Source: Flavobacteriaceae bacterium (GTDB lineage Bacteria > Bacteroidota > Bacteroidia > Flavobacteriales > Flavobacteriaceae). Taken from it: DNA of 64,000 nt. The notes under the pieces were generated by a model. The model was not told where the DNA came from and did not search any database. It saw only the letters and a program-made list of their open reading frames with translations. The DNA lies in assembly GCA_028279515.1 (NCBI GenBank), contig JANQNQ010000001.1, positions 124,001 through 188,000 on the forward strand, in the 5' to 3' direction. Positions 57,187-64,000 of this stretch are shown piece after piece (positions within the stretch are counted from its first letter, which is position 1; every line of letters starts with the position of its first letter). Position numbers and translations under genes: made by a program.

Positions 57187-58320
57187 ATGAAAAAAATACA
57201 GATGGTCGACCTTAAAGGTCAATATGAGTTTATCAAAGAACGTATAAATTCTTCAGTAATAGAAGTTATTGAATCCACAGCCTATATCAATGGACCAGAG
57301 GTGCATGCATTTCAAAAGGAGTTGGAAGACTACCTTGGCGTCAAGCACGTGATTCCTTGTGCCAACGGTACCGATGCCCTTCAGATTGCGATGATGGGAC
57401 TCGGACTTAAATCTGGTGATGAGGTCATCACAGCCGACTTCACCTTCGCTGCTACCGTTGAGGTAATAGCCTTACTAGGATTAACACCAGTATTGGTAGA
57501 TGTAGACCCAATCAATTTCAATATTGATATTGAAGCGATGAAGGCGGCCATTACACCAAAAACAAAGGCCATCGTACCTGTGCATTTATTTGGACAATGT
57601 GCCGATATGGATGCGATCATGGAAGTCGCTAAAGAACACGATCTGTTCGTGATCGAAGACAATGCCCAAGCCATTGGTGCTACCTACACTTCTAAAGATG
57701 GTTCAAAGCAGAAGGCTGGTGCAATAGGACATGTGGCTTCTACTTCGTTCTTTCCTTCCAAGAACCTTGGATGCTATGGAGACGGCGGAGCTATTTTCAC
57801 CAACGATGATGACCTAGCCCATACAATTCGCGGAATCGTAAACCACGGAATGTACAAGCGATACTATCACGATGTGGTGGGCGTCAACTCACGATTGGAT
57901 TCGATTCAAGCAGCAATCTTAAGAGCCAAGCTTCCACATTTGGATAACTATAATAAGGCACGTCAAGATGCGGCAAGAAAGTATACGGCAGCCTTATCGG
58001 GGCATGAAAATATCATCACACCTACCATTTGCGAAAATTGCGATTGTCATGTTTTTCACCAATACACACTTCGTGTTTTAAACGTGGATCGTGATGCTTT
58101 GGTAAAACACCTCAATGAGAACGACATACCATGTGGTATTTATTATCCAGTACCGCTGCATTTACAGAAGGCGTATCGTGATGACCGTTATGATGAAGCC
58201 AACTTTACCGTAACCAATCAATTAGCAAAAGAGGTCATTTCCTTACCAATGCATACAGAGTTGGAAGATGACCAAATTGAATACATCACGTCCAAAGTAC
58301 TAGAATTTGTAAATAAATGA
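57187..58320 (+). CDS. DegT/DnrJ/EryC1/StrS family sugar aminotransferase
   Basis: PLP enzyme of 377 residues that typically makes amino sugars from nucleotide-linked keto sugars. Motifs: CANGTDALQIA (phosphate site, about 58-68), DFTFAATVEV, IEDNAQAIG (D158) and Lys192 in SFFPSKNLGCYGDGG, which forms the Schiff base. The C-terminus ends with SLPMHTELEDDQIEYI, usual in the family. Its stop overlaps the galE start by 4 nt. WbpE-like use in surface polysaccharide is likely, but the exact sugar is unknown. Confidence 0.92.
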   Translation: MKKIQMVDLKGQYEFIKERINSSVIEVIESTAYINGPEVHAFQKELEDYLGVKHVIPCANGTDALQIAMMGLGLKSGDEVITADFTFAATVEVIALLGLTPVLVDVDPINFNIDIEAMKAAITPKTKAIVPVHLFGQCADMDAIMEVAKEHDLFVIEDNAQAIGATYTSKDGSKQKAGAIGHVASTSFFPSKNLGCYGDGGAIFTNDDDLAHTIRGIVNHGMYKRYYHDVVGVNSRLDSIQAAILRAKLPHLDNYNKARQDAARKYTAALSGHENIITPTICENCDCHVFHQYTLRVLNVDRDALVKHLNENDIPCGIYYPVPLHLQKAYRDDRYDEANFTVTNQLAKEVISLPMHTELEDDQIEYITSKVLEFVNK

Positions 58321-59354
58321 TGAAGGTTCTCGTTACAGGAGGCCTTGGATTTATTGGGTCGCATACAGTGGTTGAGCTTCAAGCCGAAGGCTTCGAAGTG
58401 GTCGTTGTAGACAATTGCTCTAACGCCGATGAATCGGTCCTTGACGGAATCGAGGCCATTTCTGGAAAAAGACCCTTGTTCGAAAAACTAGACCTACGAA
58501 AGAAAAATACCGTACAAAATTTCTTTTCTAAACACCCAGATATCTCAGGGGTCATTCACTTCTCTGCTTCAAAAGCCGTTGGAGAAAGTGTCGAAGACCC
58601 TTTACTTTATTACGAGAATAACATTAATGCCTTAGTCTATATTCTGCAGGAGCTTCAACAAAGAGGTAACGGGCGCTTCATTTTTAGCTCGTCATGCACT
58701 GTATATGGGCAGGCAGATACGTTGCCCATAAAGGAAAACGCACCAGTAAAACCCGCAGAATCTCCCTACGGAAACACCAAGCAAATAGGAGAAGAAATTA
58801 TTCGAGATGTCTGTCATATCGCAGAGGATTTCAATGCAATCTCTTTGCGTTATTTCAATCCAATAGGGGCACACCCTAGTGCTGAGATAGGAGAACTTCC
58901 CATTGGTGTTCCCCAGAATTTGGTACCTTTTATTACCCAGACCGCCATCGGATTGCGCAAAGAATTGGCCGTTTTTGGTAACGACTATCCTACAGTTGAT
59001 GGTACTTGCATTCGAGATTATATCCATGTGGTTGATCTAGCAAGAGCTCATGTTGTGGCGTTGCAGCGTTTGATGAATGCTGAAAATGCAGATAACTATG
59101 AAGTATTTAATTTGGGAACAGGGACAGGAAGCTCCGTCCTAGAGGTTATCGAAAGTTTTGAACGCATTTCGGGACTAAAACTCAATTATAGGATTGCTCC
59201 ACGTAGACCGGGAGATGTTGTGGCCGCCTATGCTGATACTGAAAAAGCCAACACCGTATTAGGGTGGAAGGCACAGTCGTCACTAGATGAAGCCATGCGC
59301 TCGGCTTGGCGATGGGAGCAGAAAGTTAAAGAGCAGAAAACAGGAAATTCCTGA
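58317..59354 (+). CDS. galE: UDP-glucose 4-epimerase
   Basis: SDR enzyme of 345 residues that interconverts UDP-glucose and UDP-galactose. NAD-binding GGLGFIGSH (about 8-16), catalytic S126 (SSSCTVYG) and Y151/K155 (SPYGNTK), RYFNPIGAHPS, DGTCIRDYIHVVDLA and a C-terminal RRPGDVVAAYAD: all classical GalE. The usual Ala after the serines is Cys here, a minor change. It overlaps the aminotransferase by 4 nt, with ATGATG offering two starts. Supplies galactose for surface glycans. Confidence 0.95.
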   Translation: MMKVLVTGGLGFIGSHTVVELQAEGFEVVVVDNCSNADESVLDGIEAISGKRPLFEKLDLRKKNTVQNFFSKHPDISGVIHFSASKAVGESVEDPLLYYENNINALVYILQELQQRGNGRFIFSSSCTVYGQADTLPIKENAPVKPAESPYGNTKQIGEEIIRDVCHIAEDFNAISLRYFNPIGAHPSAEIGELPIGVPQNLVPFITQTAIGLRKELAVFGNDYPTVDGTCIRDYIHVVDLARAHVVALQRLMNAENADNYEVFNLGTGTGSSVLEVIESFERISGLKLNYRIAPRRPGDVVAAYADTEKANTVLGWKAQSSLDEAMRSAWRWEQKVKEQKTGNS

Positions 59355-59389
59355 TTCTACATACATAGCATTAACCAAAACATAATAAA

Positions 59390-60664
59390 ATGAAAGTAAT
59401 TGCTTCGCTTTTATTTCTTTTTATAAGTGTCGGAATGTTTGCGCAGCAGACCTATTTGCACTGCGGAAAATTAATCGATACCGAGAAAGGAAAAGTACTG
59501 AAGAATAAGACCATTGTCGTTGAAGGCAATAAGATCGTTGCCATCGAAAATGGATTCAAAACACCAGGAACCAATGACATTGTCGTCGATCTGAAGAGTA
59601 AAACGGTTATGCCAGGCCTAATGGATATGCACATTCATATTGAAGGAGAGACCAACCCAGGACGCTATCTTGAACCCTTTACGTTGAATGAAGCCGATGT
59701 GGCCTTTAAATCTGCCGAAATCGCTGAGCGTACCTTGATGGCAGGTTTTACCACAGTAAGAGATCTTGGCGGAAGCGGGGTCAATGTTTCCTTAAGAAAC
59801 GCCATCAACAAAGGAACCGTTAGAGGGCCAAGAGTCTTCACGGCCGAAAAAGCACTCGGAACTACGGGCGGACATGCGGATCCTACTAACGGAAGAAATC
59901 GTAAACTGATCGGAGACCCTGGACCTAAAGAAGGGGTTGTTAACGGAGTTGATGACGCTCGAAAGGCCGTGCGTCAACGTTATAAGAACGGAGCCGATTG
60001 GATCAAGATCACTGCTACCGGAGGTGTGTTGAGTGTGGCCAAAAGCGGTCAGAATCCACAATTTACAGAAGAAGAAATCCTGGCCATAACGACGACGGCC
60101 CGTGAATACGGAATGCAGGTAGCAGCACATGCGCATGGAGATGAAGGCATGCAGCGTGCAGTGCGTAATGGTGTAAAAACCATTGAGCATGGTACCCTAA
60201 TGAGTGAAAAGACGATGGAGCTCATGAAAGAACATGATGCCTATTATGTGCCGACGATCACTGCTGGTAAATTTGTGGCTGAAAAAGCAAAGATTAAAGG
60301 GTATTATCCTGCGATCATCGTACCGAAGGCGTTGGAGATCGGACCAAAGATTCAAAATACATTTGCCAAGGCATATAAGAGCGGTGTGGCTATCGCATTT
60401 GGAACTGACGCGGGCGTGTTTCCGCATGGGCAAAACGGAAGAGAGTTTGGCTTTATGGTAGAAGGAGGGATGCCTGCTATGGAGACAATTCAATCGGCTA
60501 CTGTGACCAATGCTCAACTTTTAGGGGTTGAAGTTTCATTAGGTCAGCTCAAAGCTGGATTTTTAGCCGATATCGTTGCAACCGATGATGACCCAACAAA
60601 AAATATCAACACGATGGAAAGCATTTCATTTGTGATGAAAGATGGGGTTATCTATAAGCAATAA
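59390..60664 (+). CDS. Secreted metal-dependent amidohydrolase (Xaa-Pro dipeptidase-like)
   Basis: 424 residues with a signal peptide (ends GMFAQ). Amidohydrolase barrel with likely ligands H81 and H83 (DMHIHIEG), K206 (ADWIKITATGG, expected carboxylated Lys), H247 (AAHAHG), H267 (IEHG) and D340 (AFGTDAGVFPHG). The sequence resembles the Sgx9260/Cc2672 group of dipeptidases and prolidase-like enzymes found in Bacteroidota, which split dipeptides with C-terminal Pro, Arg or Lys. Exported, so it should act in the periplasm. Follows galE by 35 nt but is unrelated in function, so it probably has its own promoter. Confidence 0.88.
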   Translation: MKVIASLLFLFISVGMFAQQTYLHCGKLIDTEKGKVLKNKTIVVEGNKIVAIENGFKTPGTNDIVVDLKSKTVMPGLMDMHIHIEGETNPGRYLEPFTLNEADVAFKSAEIAERTLMAGFTTVRDLGGSGVNVSLRNAINKGTVRGPRVFTAEKALGTTGGHADPTNGRNRKLIGDPGPKEGVVNGVDDARKAVRQRYKNGADWIKITATGGVLSVAKSGQNPQFTEEEILAITTTAREYGMQVAAHAHGDEGMQRAVRNGVKTIEHGTLMSEKTMELMKEHDAYYVPTITAGKFVAEKAKIKGYYPAIIVPKALEIGPKIQNTFAKAYKSGVAIAFGTDAGVFPHGQNGREFGFMVEGGMPAMETIQSATVTNAQLLGVEVSLGQLKAGFLADIVATDDDPTKNINTMESISFVMKDGVIYKQ

Positions 60665-60748
60665 ATCGCTGTATTCACTTGCATAAGCAGATGTTATCAA
60701 CAATTCGTTCAGAAACTACAAAAAAACATTATATTTGAATAAGAGGAA

Positions 60749-60770
60749 GCCGCCAGCTGTAACTGGCGGC
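60749..60770 (-). terminator. Strong hairpin downstream of the 39-residue gene
   Basis: Perfect stem GCCGCCAG (60749-60756), loop of six, CTGGCGGC (60763-60770), immediately after the small membrane gene. The T run is poor, so it may act as stabiliser or terminator. Confidence 0.6.
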
Positions 60771-60776
60771 CCATTC

Positions 60777-60896
60777 TTACATCAAAGTTTTGATTAAATC
60801 TGAAATAGCTGTAAAAGCTTCGATTATTAAAACAATGATTCCTAAATTGAGCCAGAACTCTTGCACGGGCTTTGGCTCTTTCTTTTTTTGTTTCAC
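60777..60896 (-). CDS. Small 39-residue membrane protein
   Basis: Start GTG at 60896, placed 8 nt after an AGGAGGTG Shine-Dalgarno (60905-60912, minus strand). The translation begins with a Lys-rich stretch (KQKKKEPKPVQEF) and holds one hydrophobic helix (LNLGIIVLIIEAFTAI), ending DLIKTLM and TAA. This reads well; a 64-codon ATG frame over the same bases is Arg-rich and lacks sensible structure, and its ATG sits only 3-4 nt from the same Shine-Dalgarno. Function is unknown; such peptides often modulate membrane complexes. Confidence 0.7.
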   Translation of the reverse strand: MKQKKKEPKPVQEFWLNLGIIVLIIEAFTAISDLIKTLM

Positions 60897-60904
60897 TTGT
60901 CATA

Positions 60905-60912
60905 CACCTCCT
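60905..60912 (-). promoter_or_regulatory. Strong Shine-Dalgarno site of the 39-residue gene
   Basis: AGGAGGTG on the minus strand, 8 nt from the GTG. Full anti-SD matches are rare in this phylum and decide the start. Confidence 0.7.
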
Positions 60913-61067
60913 TTCACTTACAAAATTAAAGTTAGAGAAAAATTGATGTTCATTTTTCGTATAGTGACATTGTTTTCAACAAATTAATTAACAGGTGAAG
61001 GTTCTACTAAATAGTGATTTTTTTGGTGTGAACTTCTTTTTTTTAGCGTATAAGCAAGTATTTTTTC

Positions 61068-61075
61068 TACCTTTG
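61068..61075 (+). promoter_or_regulatory. -7 element of the XRE regulator gene
   Basis: TACCTTTG, an exact match, 24 nt before the ATG; no clear -33 TTG. Confidence 0.55.
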
Positions 61076-61099
61076 TGAAGATGGTAAAATTTATTTAAA

Positions 61100-61414
61100 A
61101 TGTTGGACGAAATAGTTCTTAGAAAGAAAAGAAGTTTATTGAGTTTCTTGAGGCGGAGGATGAAAGAAAAGAAAATATCAAGTTATGAGTTACATAAGAG
61201 AACAGGGATTGCTCAGAGCTCATTAAGTAGATATTTTGGAGAAAGTATGGATATGTCCTTTAATAATTATTTAAAGATATGTCATGCATTGGATTTATCA
61301 ATATACTTGATTCCTAGGGAAATTGAAATAGAGGAAATAGACTCTTCAATTAACACCCCTGAAGCTGAAACTGTGGCTTCTTACCTAAAGAAATCCAGAT
61401 ACCACAAAGAGTAG
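61100..61414 (+). CDS. XRE-like helix-turn-helix regulator
   Basis: 104 residues. Helix-turn-helix at about 20-72 (RMKEKKISSYELHKRTGIAQSSLSRYFGES ... YLKICHALDLSIYLI), with basic N-terminus and an acidic C-terminal tail. This is the Cro/CI-like type used by small stand-alone regulators. It is A+T-rich relative to neighbours and has no partner gene beside it, so acquisition or orphan status is possible. Targets unknown. A weak T-rich terminator lies at about 61421-61460. Confidence 0.82.
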   Translation: MLDEIVLRKKRSLLSFLRRRMKEKKISSYELHKRTGIAQSSLSRYFGESMDMSFNNYLKICHALDLSIYLIPREIEIEEIDSSINTPEAETVASYLKKSRYHKE

Positions 61415-61471
61415 TGAAATGACCCCGAACTGAACTGAACGAGGCCTTTTTTATTTTTTATATGGAATAAA

Positions 61472-62365
61472 TTATGCTTCCGTTTCGAAAGAAGCAGCTG
61501 CGGTCTCAGCGCTACGATCGATTTTCTTCACCAATCCTTGTAACACTTTTCCTGGGCCTACTTCAGTAAATAGAGAAGCACCATCATTGATCATATTTTG
61601 AACCGATTGTGTCCACTTTACAGGTGCGGTCAACTGAGCTATCAAATTCTCTTTGATGATCGATGCATCCGTCACGGCGGTAGTACTTACGTTTTGATAG
61701 ATTGGACAGCTTGGTGTTTCGAATGGTGTATTTTCGATAGCTGCTGCCAACTCTTCTCTTGCAGGCTCCATTAATGGAGAGTGAAAAGCACCCCCAACAG
61801 GAAGTACCAATGCACGTCTTGCGCCTTCTTCCTTCAAAGACTCACAAGCCGTGTTGATGGCGTCTACTTCTCCCGAGATTACCAATTGTCCTGGGCAGTT
61901 ATAGTTTGCCGCAACAACAATACCCGGAGTTGTAGCGCAGATCTTTTCAACGACATCATCATCAAGTCCTAGAACGGCAGCCATTGTACTGGGTTGTAAC
62001 TCGCATGCCTTTTGCATGGCCATAGCACGTTGAGAAACCAATTTGAGTCCGTCTTCAAAAGACAGTGTGTTGTTGGCAACCAACGCTGAAAATTCGCCTA
62101 ATGAATGTCCTGCAACCATATCAGGTTGAAAACTTTCACCAAGAACTTTTGATAGGATAACCGAGTGCAAAAAGATCGCCGGTTGGGTAACCTTTGTTTG
62201 TTTGAGGTCTTCGGCAGAACCTTCGAACATAATATCGGTAATATGAAAGCCCAGAATGTCGTTTGCTTTTTCGAACAATTCTTGGGCTAGAGGGGATTTC
62301 TCATATAGGTCAAGACCCATTCCGCTGAATTGAGCTCCTTGACCAGGAAAAACATATGCTTTCAT
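61472..62365 (-). CDS. fabD: Malonyl-CoA:ACP transacylase
   Basis: Loads malonyl units onto acyl carrier protein for fatty acid synthesis. 297 residues from ATG 62365 (MKAYVFPGQGAQFSGMG). Catalytic S88 (VAGHSLGEFSAL), R113 (SQRAMAMQ), H195 (GGAFHSPLM) and the oxyanion PGQG loop are all present. Cytoplasmic. It stands alone, away from other fab genes, as often in Bacteroidota. Promoter with exact -7 TACTTTTG at 62382-62389 on the minus strand. Confidence 0.97.
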   Translation of the reverse strand: MKAYVFPGQGAQFSGMGLDLYEKSPLAQELFEKANDILGFHITDIMFEGSAEDLKQTKVTQPAIFLHSVILSKVLGESFQPDMVAGHSLGEFSALVANNTLSFEDGLKLVSQRAMAMQKACELQPSTMAAVLGLDDDVVEKICATTPGIVVAANYNCPGQLVISGEVDAINTACESLKEEGARRALVLPVGGAFHSPLMEPAREELAAAIENTPFETPSCPIYQNVSTTAVTDASIIKENLIAQLTAPVKWTQSVQNMINDGASLFTEVGPGKVLQGLVKKIDRSAETAAASFETEA

Positions 62366-62381
62366 TCGTTTAAAATTTAGG

Positions 62382-62389
62382 CAAAAGTA
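62382..62389 (-). promoter_or_regulatory. -7 promoter element of fabD
   Basis: TACTTTTG on the minus strand, 16 nt upstream of the ATG. Confidence 0.65.
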
Positions 62390-62633
62390 CAACAAATGTT
62401 AGGAAAGCTCCTAAATAAAAGAAGAGATCCAATTTTTTCAGATTGAATCTCTTCACTGTGGTGTAGCTACGATTAGTAGGGCATTAACTACACGCATCAA
62501 CAACATCATTATATACTGGTATCAGTTAACAATCCCAATATACACCCCAGTTTTCGAAATAAAGAAAGAGACACAGTAGCAATATGGCTCATCGATAAAG
62601 TGCAAGATTTTGCAGACGAAGTGCAAAGGGCTG

Positions 62634-63485
62634 TTAGCTGTATTTTTGAATAATGCTATTGGCCGAGGGATAATAGCTTCCGCCAAAGAGGTTTACATGC
62701 ACCAGTAGATAGTACAGTTGCCAAAGATCCAAACGTTCTTTCCAGTTTTTTTCCAACGGAAAACATTCCGCATAACTATCAAAGAGTATCGCTGAAAAAC
62801 CTCCGAATAGATGCATCATGCCTAAGTCAGATTCTCGGTGCATGTAGACAACAGCGGGATCGATCAAACAAGGAAGACCATCCTCTGAGACCATGAAGTT
62901 TCCACTCCAAAGATCACCATGTGTCAACGCAGGTTTTTCTTCGGGAATAAGGTGCTCTAAATTTTTAAAGAAAGCATCGGTATTTGCGAATGAAAAGCCC
63001 TTGTCCGCGGCCATGGTCACTTGCGGTAGCAATCGTTCAGCTACGTAAAATGAACTGATGCTCTCGTGTCGTTGGTTTTGTTGCGGTAAACTGCCAATGT
63101 AATTATCGTGATCCAACCCGAAGGTGGCATCGCTATGCTGATGTAATTGTGCTAATTGACGTCCGAATTGTTCCCAAAACGAAGTACTTCGATTCCCCGA
63201 TTCGATATAGGAAAGTAGGAGGAAAGAATGCGATTGAAAAGTGCCAAGCGAAATGGGCTCGGGAATAGTAAAGGTATTGGTGTTTCTGAGTAGTTCAAGG
63301 CCTTTCTTTTCGGCCTCGAACATCCCTGGAAATCGCCGTGCATCATTCACTTTGACTACATATCTATCTTTCTCTGAGGTCAGTAAGAAAACATCGTTTA
63401 TGTCTCCGCCAGAAAGGGGTGCAATACTTGTAATAGAAGCATTGAGTGCTTGACCTAGGTACAGAACAAAATCATCAGAGATCAT
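62634..63485 (-). CDS. Fructosamine kinase-family protein
   Basis: 283 residues of the aminoglycoside-phosphotransferase-like fold. The nucleotide loop GGDINDVFLL and lysine YVVKVN lie near the N-terminus; the catalytic loop THGDLWSGNFMV (Asp in HGDLW) and metal-binding IDPAVVYMHRESDLGMM follow. Bacterial members phosphorylate ketosamine adducts (fructosamines, ribulosamines) and so reverse glycation. It is 12 nt downstream of folA, suggesting one transcript. The bases 62396-62633 below it contain only a weak imperfect hairpin (62420-62452). Confidence 0.9.
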   Translation of the reverse strand: MISDDFVLYLGQALNASITSIAPLSGGDINDVFLLTSEKDRYVVKVNDARRFPGMFEAEKKGLELLRNTNTFTIPEPISLGTFQSHSFLLLSYIESGNRSTSFWEQFGRQLAQLHQHSDATFGLDHDNYIGSLPQQNQRHESISSFYVAERLLPQVTMAADKGFSFANTDAFFKNLEHLIPEEKPALTHGDLWSGNFMVSEDGLPCLIDPAVVYMHRESDLGMMHLFGGFSAILFDSYAECFPLEKNWKERLDLWQLYYLLVHVNLFGGSYYPSANSIIQKYS

Positions 63486-63497
63486 TTCCTTTACATG

Positions 63498-64000
63498 CTA
63501 GACGCGTTCGTAACGCAAGAAGGAAAAATCATAAGGGTGCTTTTCATCCTTGGGATGAAATTCATTGGCTACTTCTTTCCAAACCGAAGGATTGATCTCT
63601 GGGAAGAAGGTGTCGGCTTCAAATGTTTCGTGTACTCTTGTAAGCTCAATTTGGTCTGCAAAGTCCAGTGCCTGTTTGTAAATCTCACCGCCACCTATAA
63701 TAAAAGGTCTCGGGTCGTCTTTAGCGATATCAAGTGCATCTTTTAAAGAGTTGACCACTACTGCATTTTCGGGTTGATAATCGGTCTGTCTGGTGATGAC
63801 CACATTGGTTCTATTTGGAAGCGCTTTGGGCATGGATTCAAAGGTTTTACGACCCATGATCACATGGTGTCCAGCGGTCAAATTCTTGAAATGTTTCAGG
63901 TCATCAGACAAATGCCAGATAAGGTCGTTGTCCTTTCCCAAGGCATTGTTCTCGGCCGCGGCGGCTATGATGGTAATTACTTGAGACTTTTCTACTTTAG
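63498..64000 (-). CDS. folA: Dihydrofolate reductase, N-terminus outside window
   Basis: Reduces dihydrofolate with NADPH. The frame continues unbroken to the window end: about 19 more codons lie upstream of the TTG at 63941 (VITIIAAAAENNALGKDNDL), and no start codon is inside, so the gene is cut by the window edge. Motifs: LIWHLSDDLKHFKNLT (acidic active-site residue), GRKTFESMPKALPNRTNVVITRQ and FIIGGGEIY (NADPH loop). The C-terminal YDFSFLRYERV is typical. Confidence 0.95.
   Translation of the reverse strand, partial: KVEKSQVITIIAAAAENNALGKDNDLIWHLSDDLKHFKNLTAGHHVIMGRKTFESMPKALPNRTNVVITRQTDYQPENAVVVNSLKDALDIAKDDPRPFIIGGGEIYKQALDFADQIELTRVHETFEADTFFPEINPSVWKEVANEFHPKDEKHPYDFSFLRYERV

Noticed and set aside
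60709-60903. 64-codon ATG frame on the minus strand
   Set aside because: Its ATG lies only 3-4 nt from the Shine-Dalgarno and the product is Arg-rich with no hydrophobic helix; the GTG frame at 60896 gives a better membrane peptide.
62420-62452. Terminator or riboswitch upstream of fabD
   Set aside because: The hairpin is imperfect, has an 8-base loop and no T run, and I see no known regulatory RNA pattern.

Overview
The window looks like chromosome of a flavobacterium (Bacteroidota, Flavobacteriia), probably marine. The evidence is: promoters of the Bacteroidota type (TAnnTTTG at -7, TTG/TTTG at -33) with few Shine-Dalgarno sites; many signal peptides ending in AQ or FAQ; lipoproteins starting CG/CK/CN; a type IX secretion (T9SS) tail; a TonB-dependent receptor; LytTR and TPR-kinase signalling; and RHS genes of the DUF6443 type. 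Housekeeping markers (waaA, fabD, folA, galE, tRNA-Leu) are ordinary for the group. I cannot name the genus.

Layout. 1-13.3 kb: peptide and glycan catabolism. An Xaa-Pro aminopeptidase (cut by the window edge) is followed by a five-gene minus-strand operon: OCD-family reductase, trans-3-hydroxy-L-proline dehydratase, GH63 lipoprotein, GH2 beta-galactosidase lipoprotein and a SnoaL-like lipoprotein. An S37 prolyl tripeptidyl aminopeptidase lipoprotein is divergent to it. A DUF4407 membrane protein and a T9SS-exported M28 peptidase follow. Together they could take apart a glycosylated, hydroxyproline-containing protein such as collagen. 13.3-17.7 kb: a BlaI/BlaR1-like pair with two operators lying on its promoter, and an M20 dipeptidase.

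17.8-22.7 kb: tRNA-Leu(UAG), then an A+T-rich segment of about 4.7 kb (MarR regulator, flavin reductase, beta-barrel protein, unknown protein, exported isochorismatase-like hydrolase, MATE pump). It is bounded by two copies of a roughly 115-bp repeat that carries the 3' end of the tRNA. It looks like a tRNA-associated genomic island. Two near-identical operators suggest that MarR controls its own gene and the barrel operon.

22.7-34.3 kb: an EreA/ChaN-like secreted protein, a membrane LytTR regulator, an alpha/beta hydrolase lacking its serine, a four-gene TonB-receptor operon, a lipoprotein, and a LytTR two-component pair whose kinase has a lipobox. 34.4-43.1 kb: two large RHS-type surface proteins, one with a distinct C-terminal domain. 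43.3-44.4 kb: a phosphatidylserine-decarboxylase-family protein with a signal peptide. 44.7-50.3 kb: an unfamiliar secreted cluster (gluzincin, two basic secreted proteins, OmpA-like protein, 55-residue T9SS-tail-like protein). 50.4-55.2 kb: a TPR hybrid two-component protein and a TPR LytS-type kinase. 55.3 kb onward: a repeat-built LEA-like lipoprotein, waaA, a DegT aminotransferase, galE, a secreted amidohydrolase, a 39-residue membrane protein found by frame and Shine-Dalgarno, an XRE regulator, fabD, a fructosamine-kinase-like protein and the start-truncated folA.

No CRISPR array, transposase or integrase was seen.
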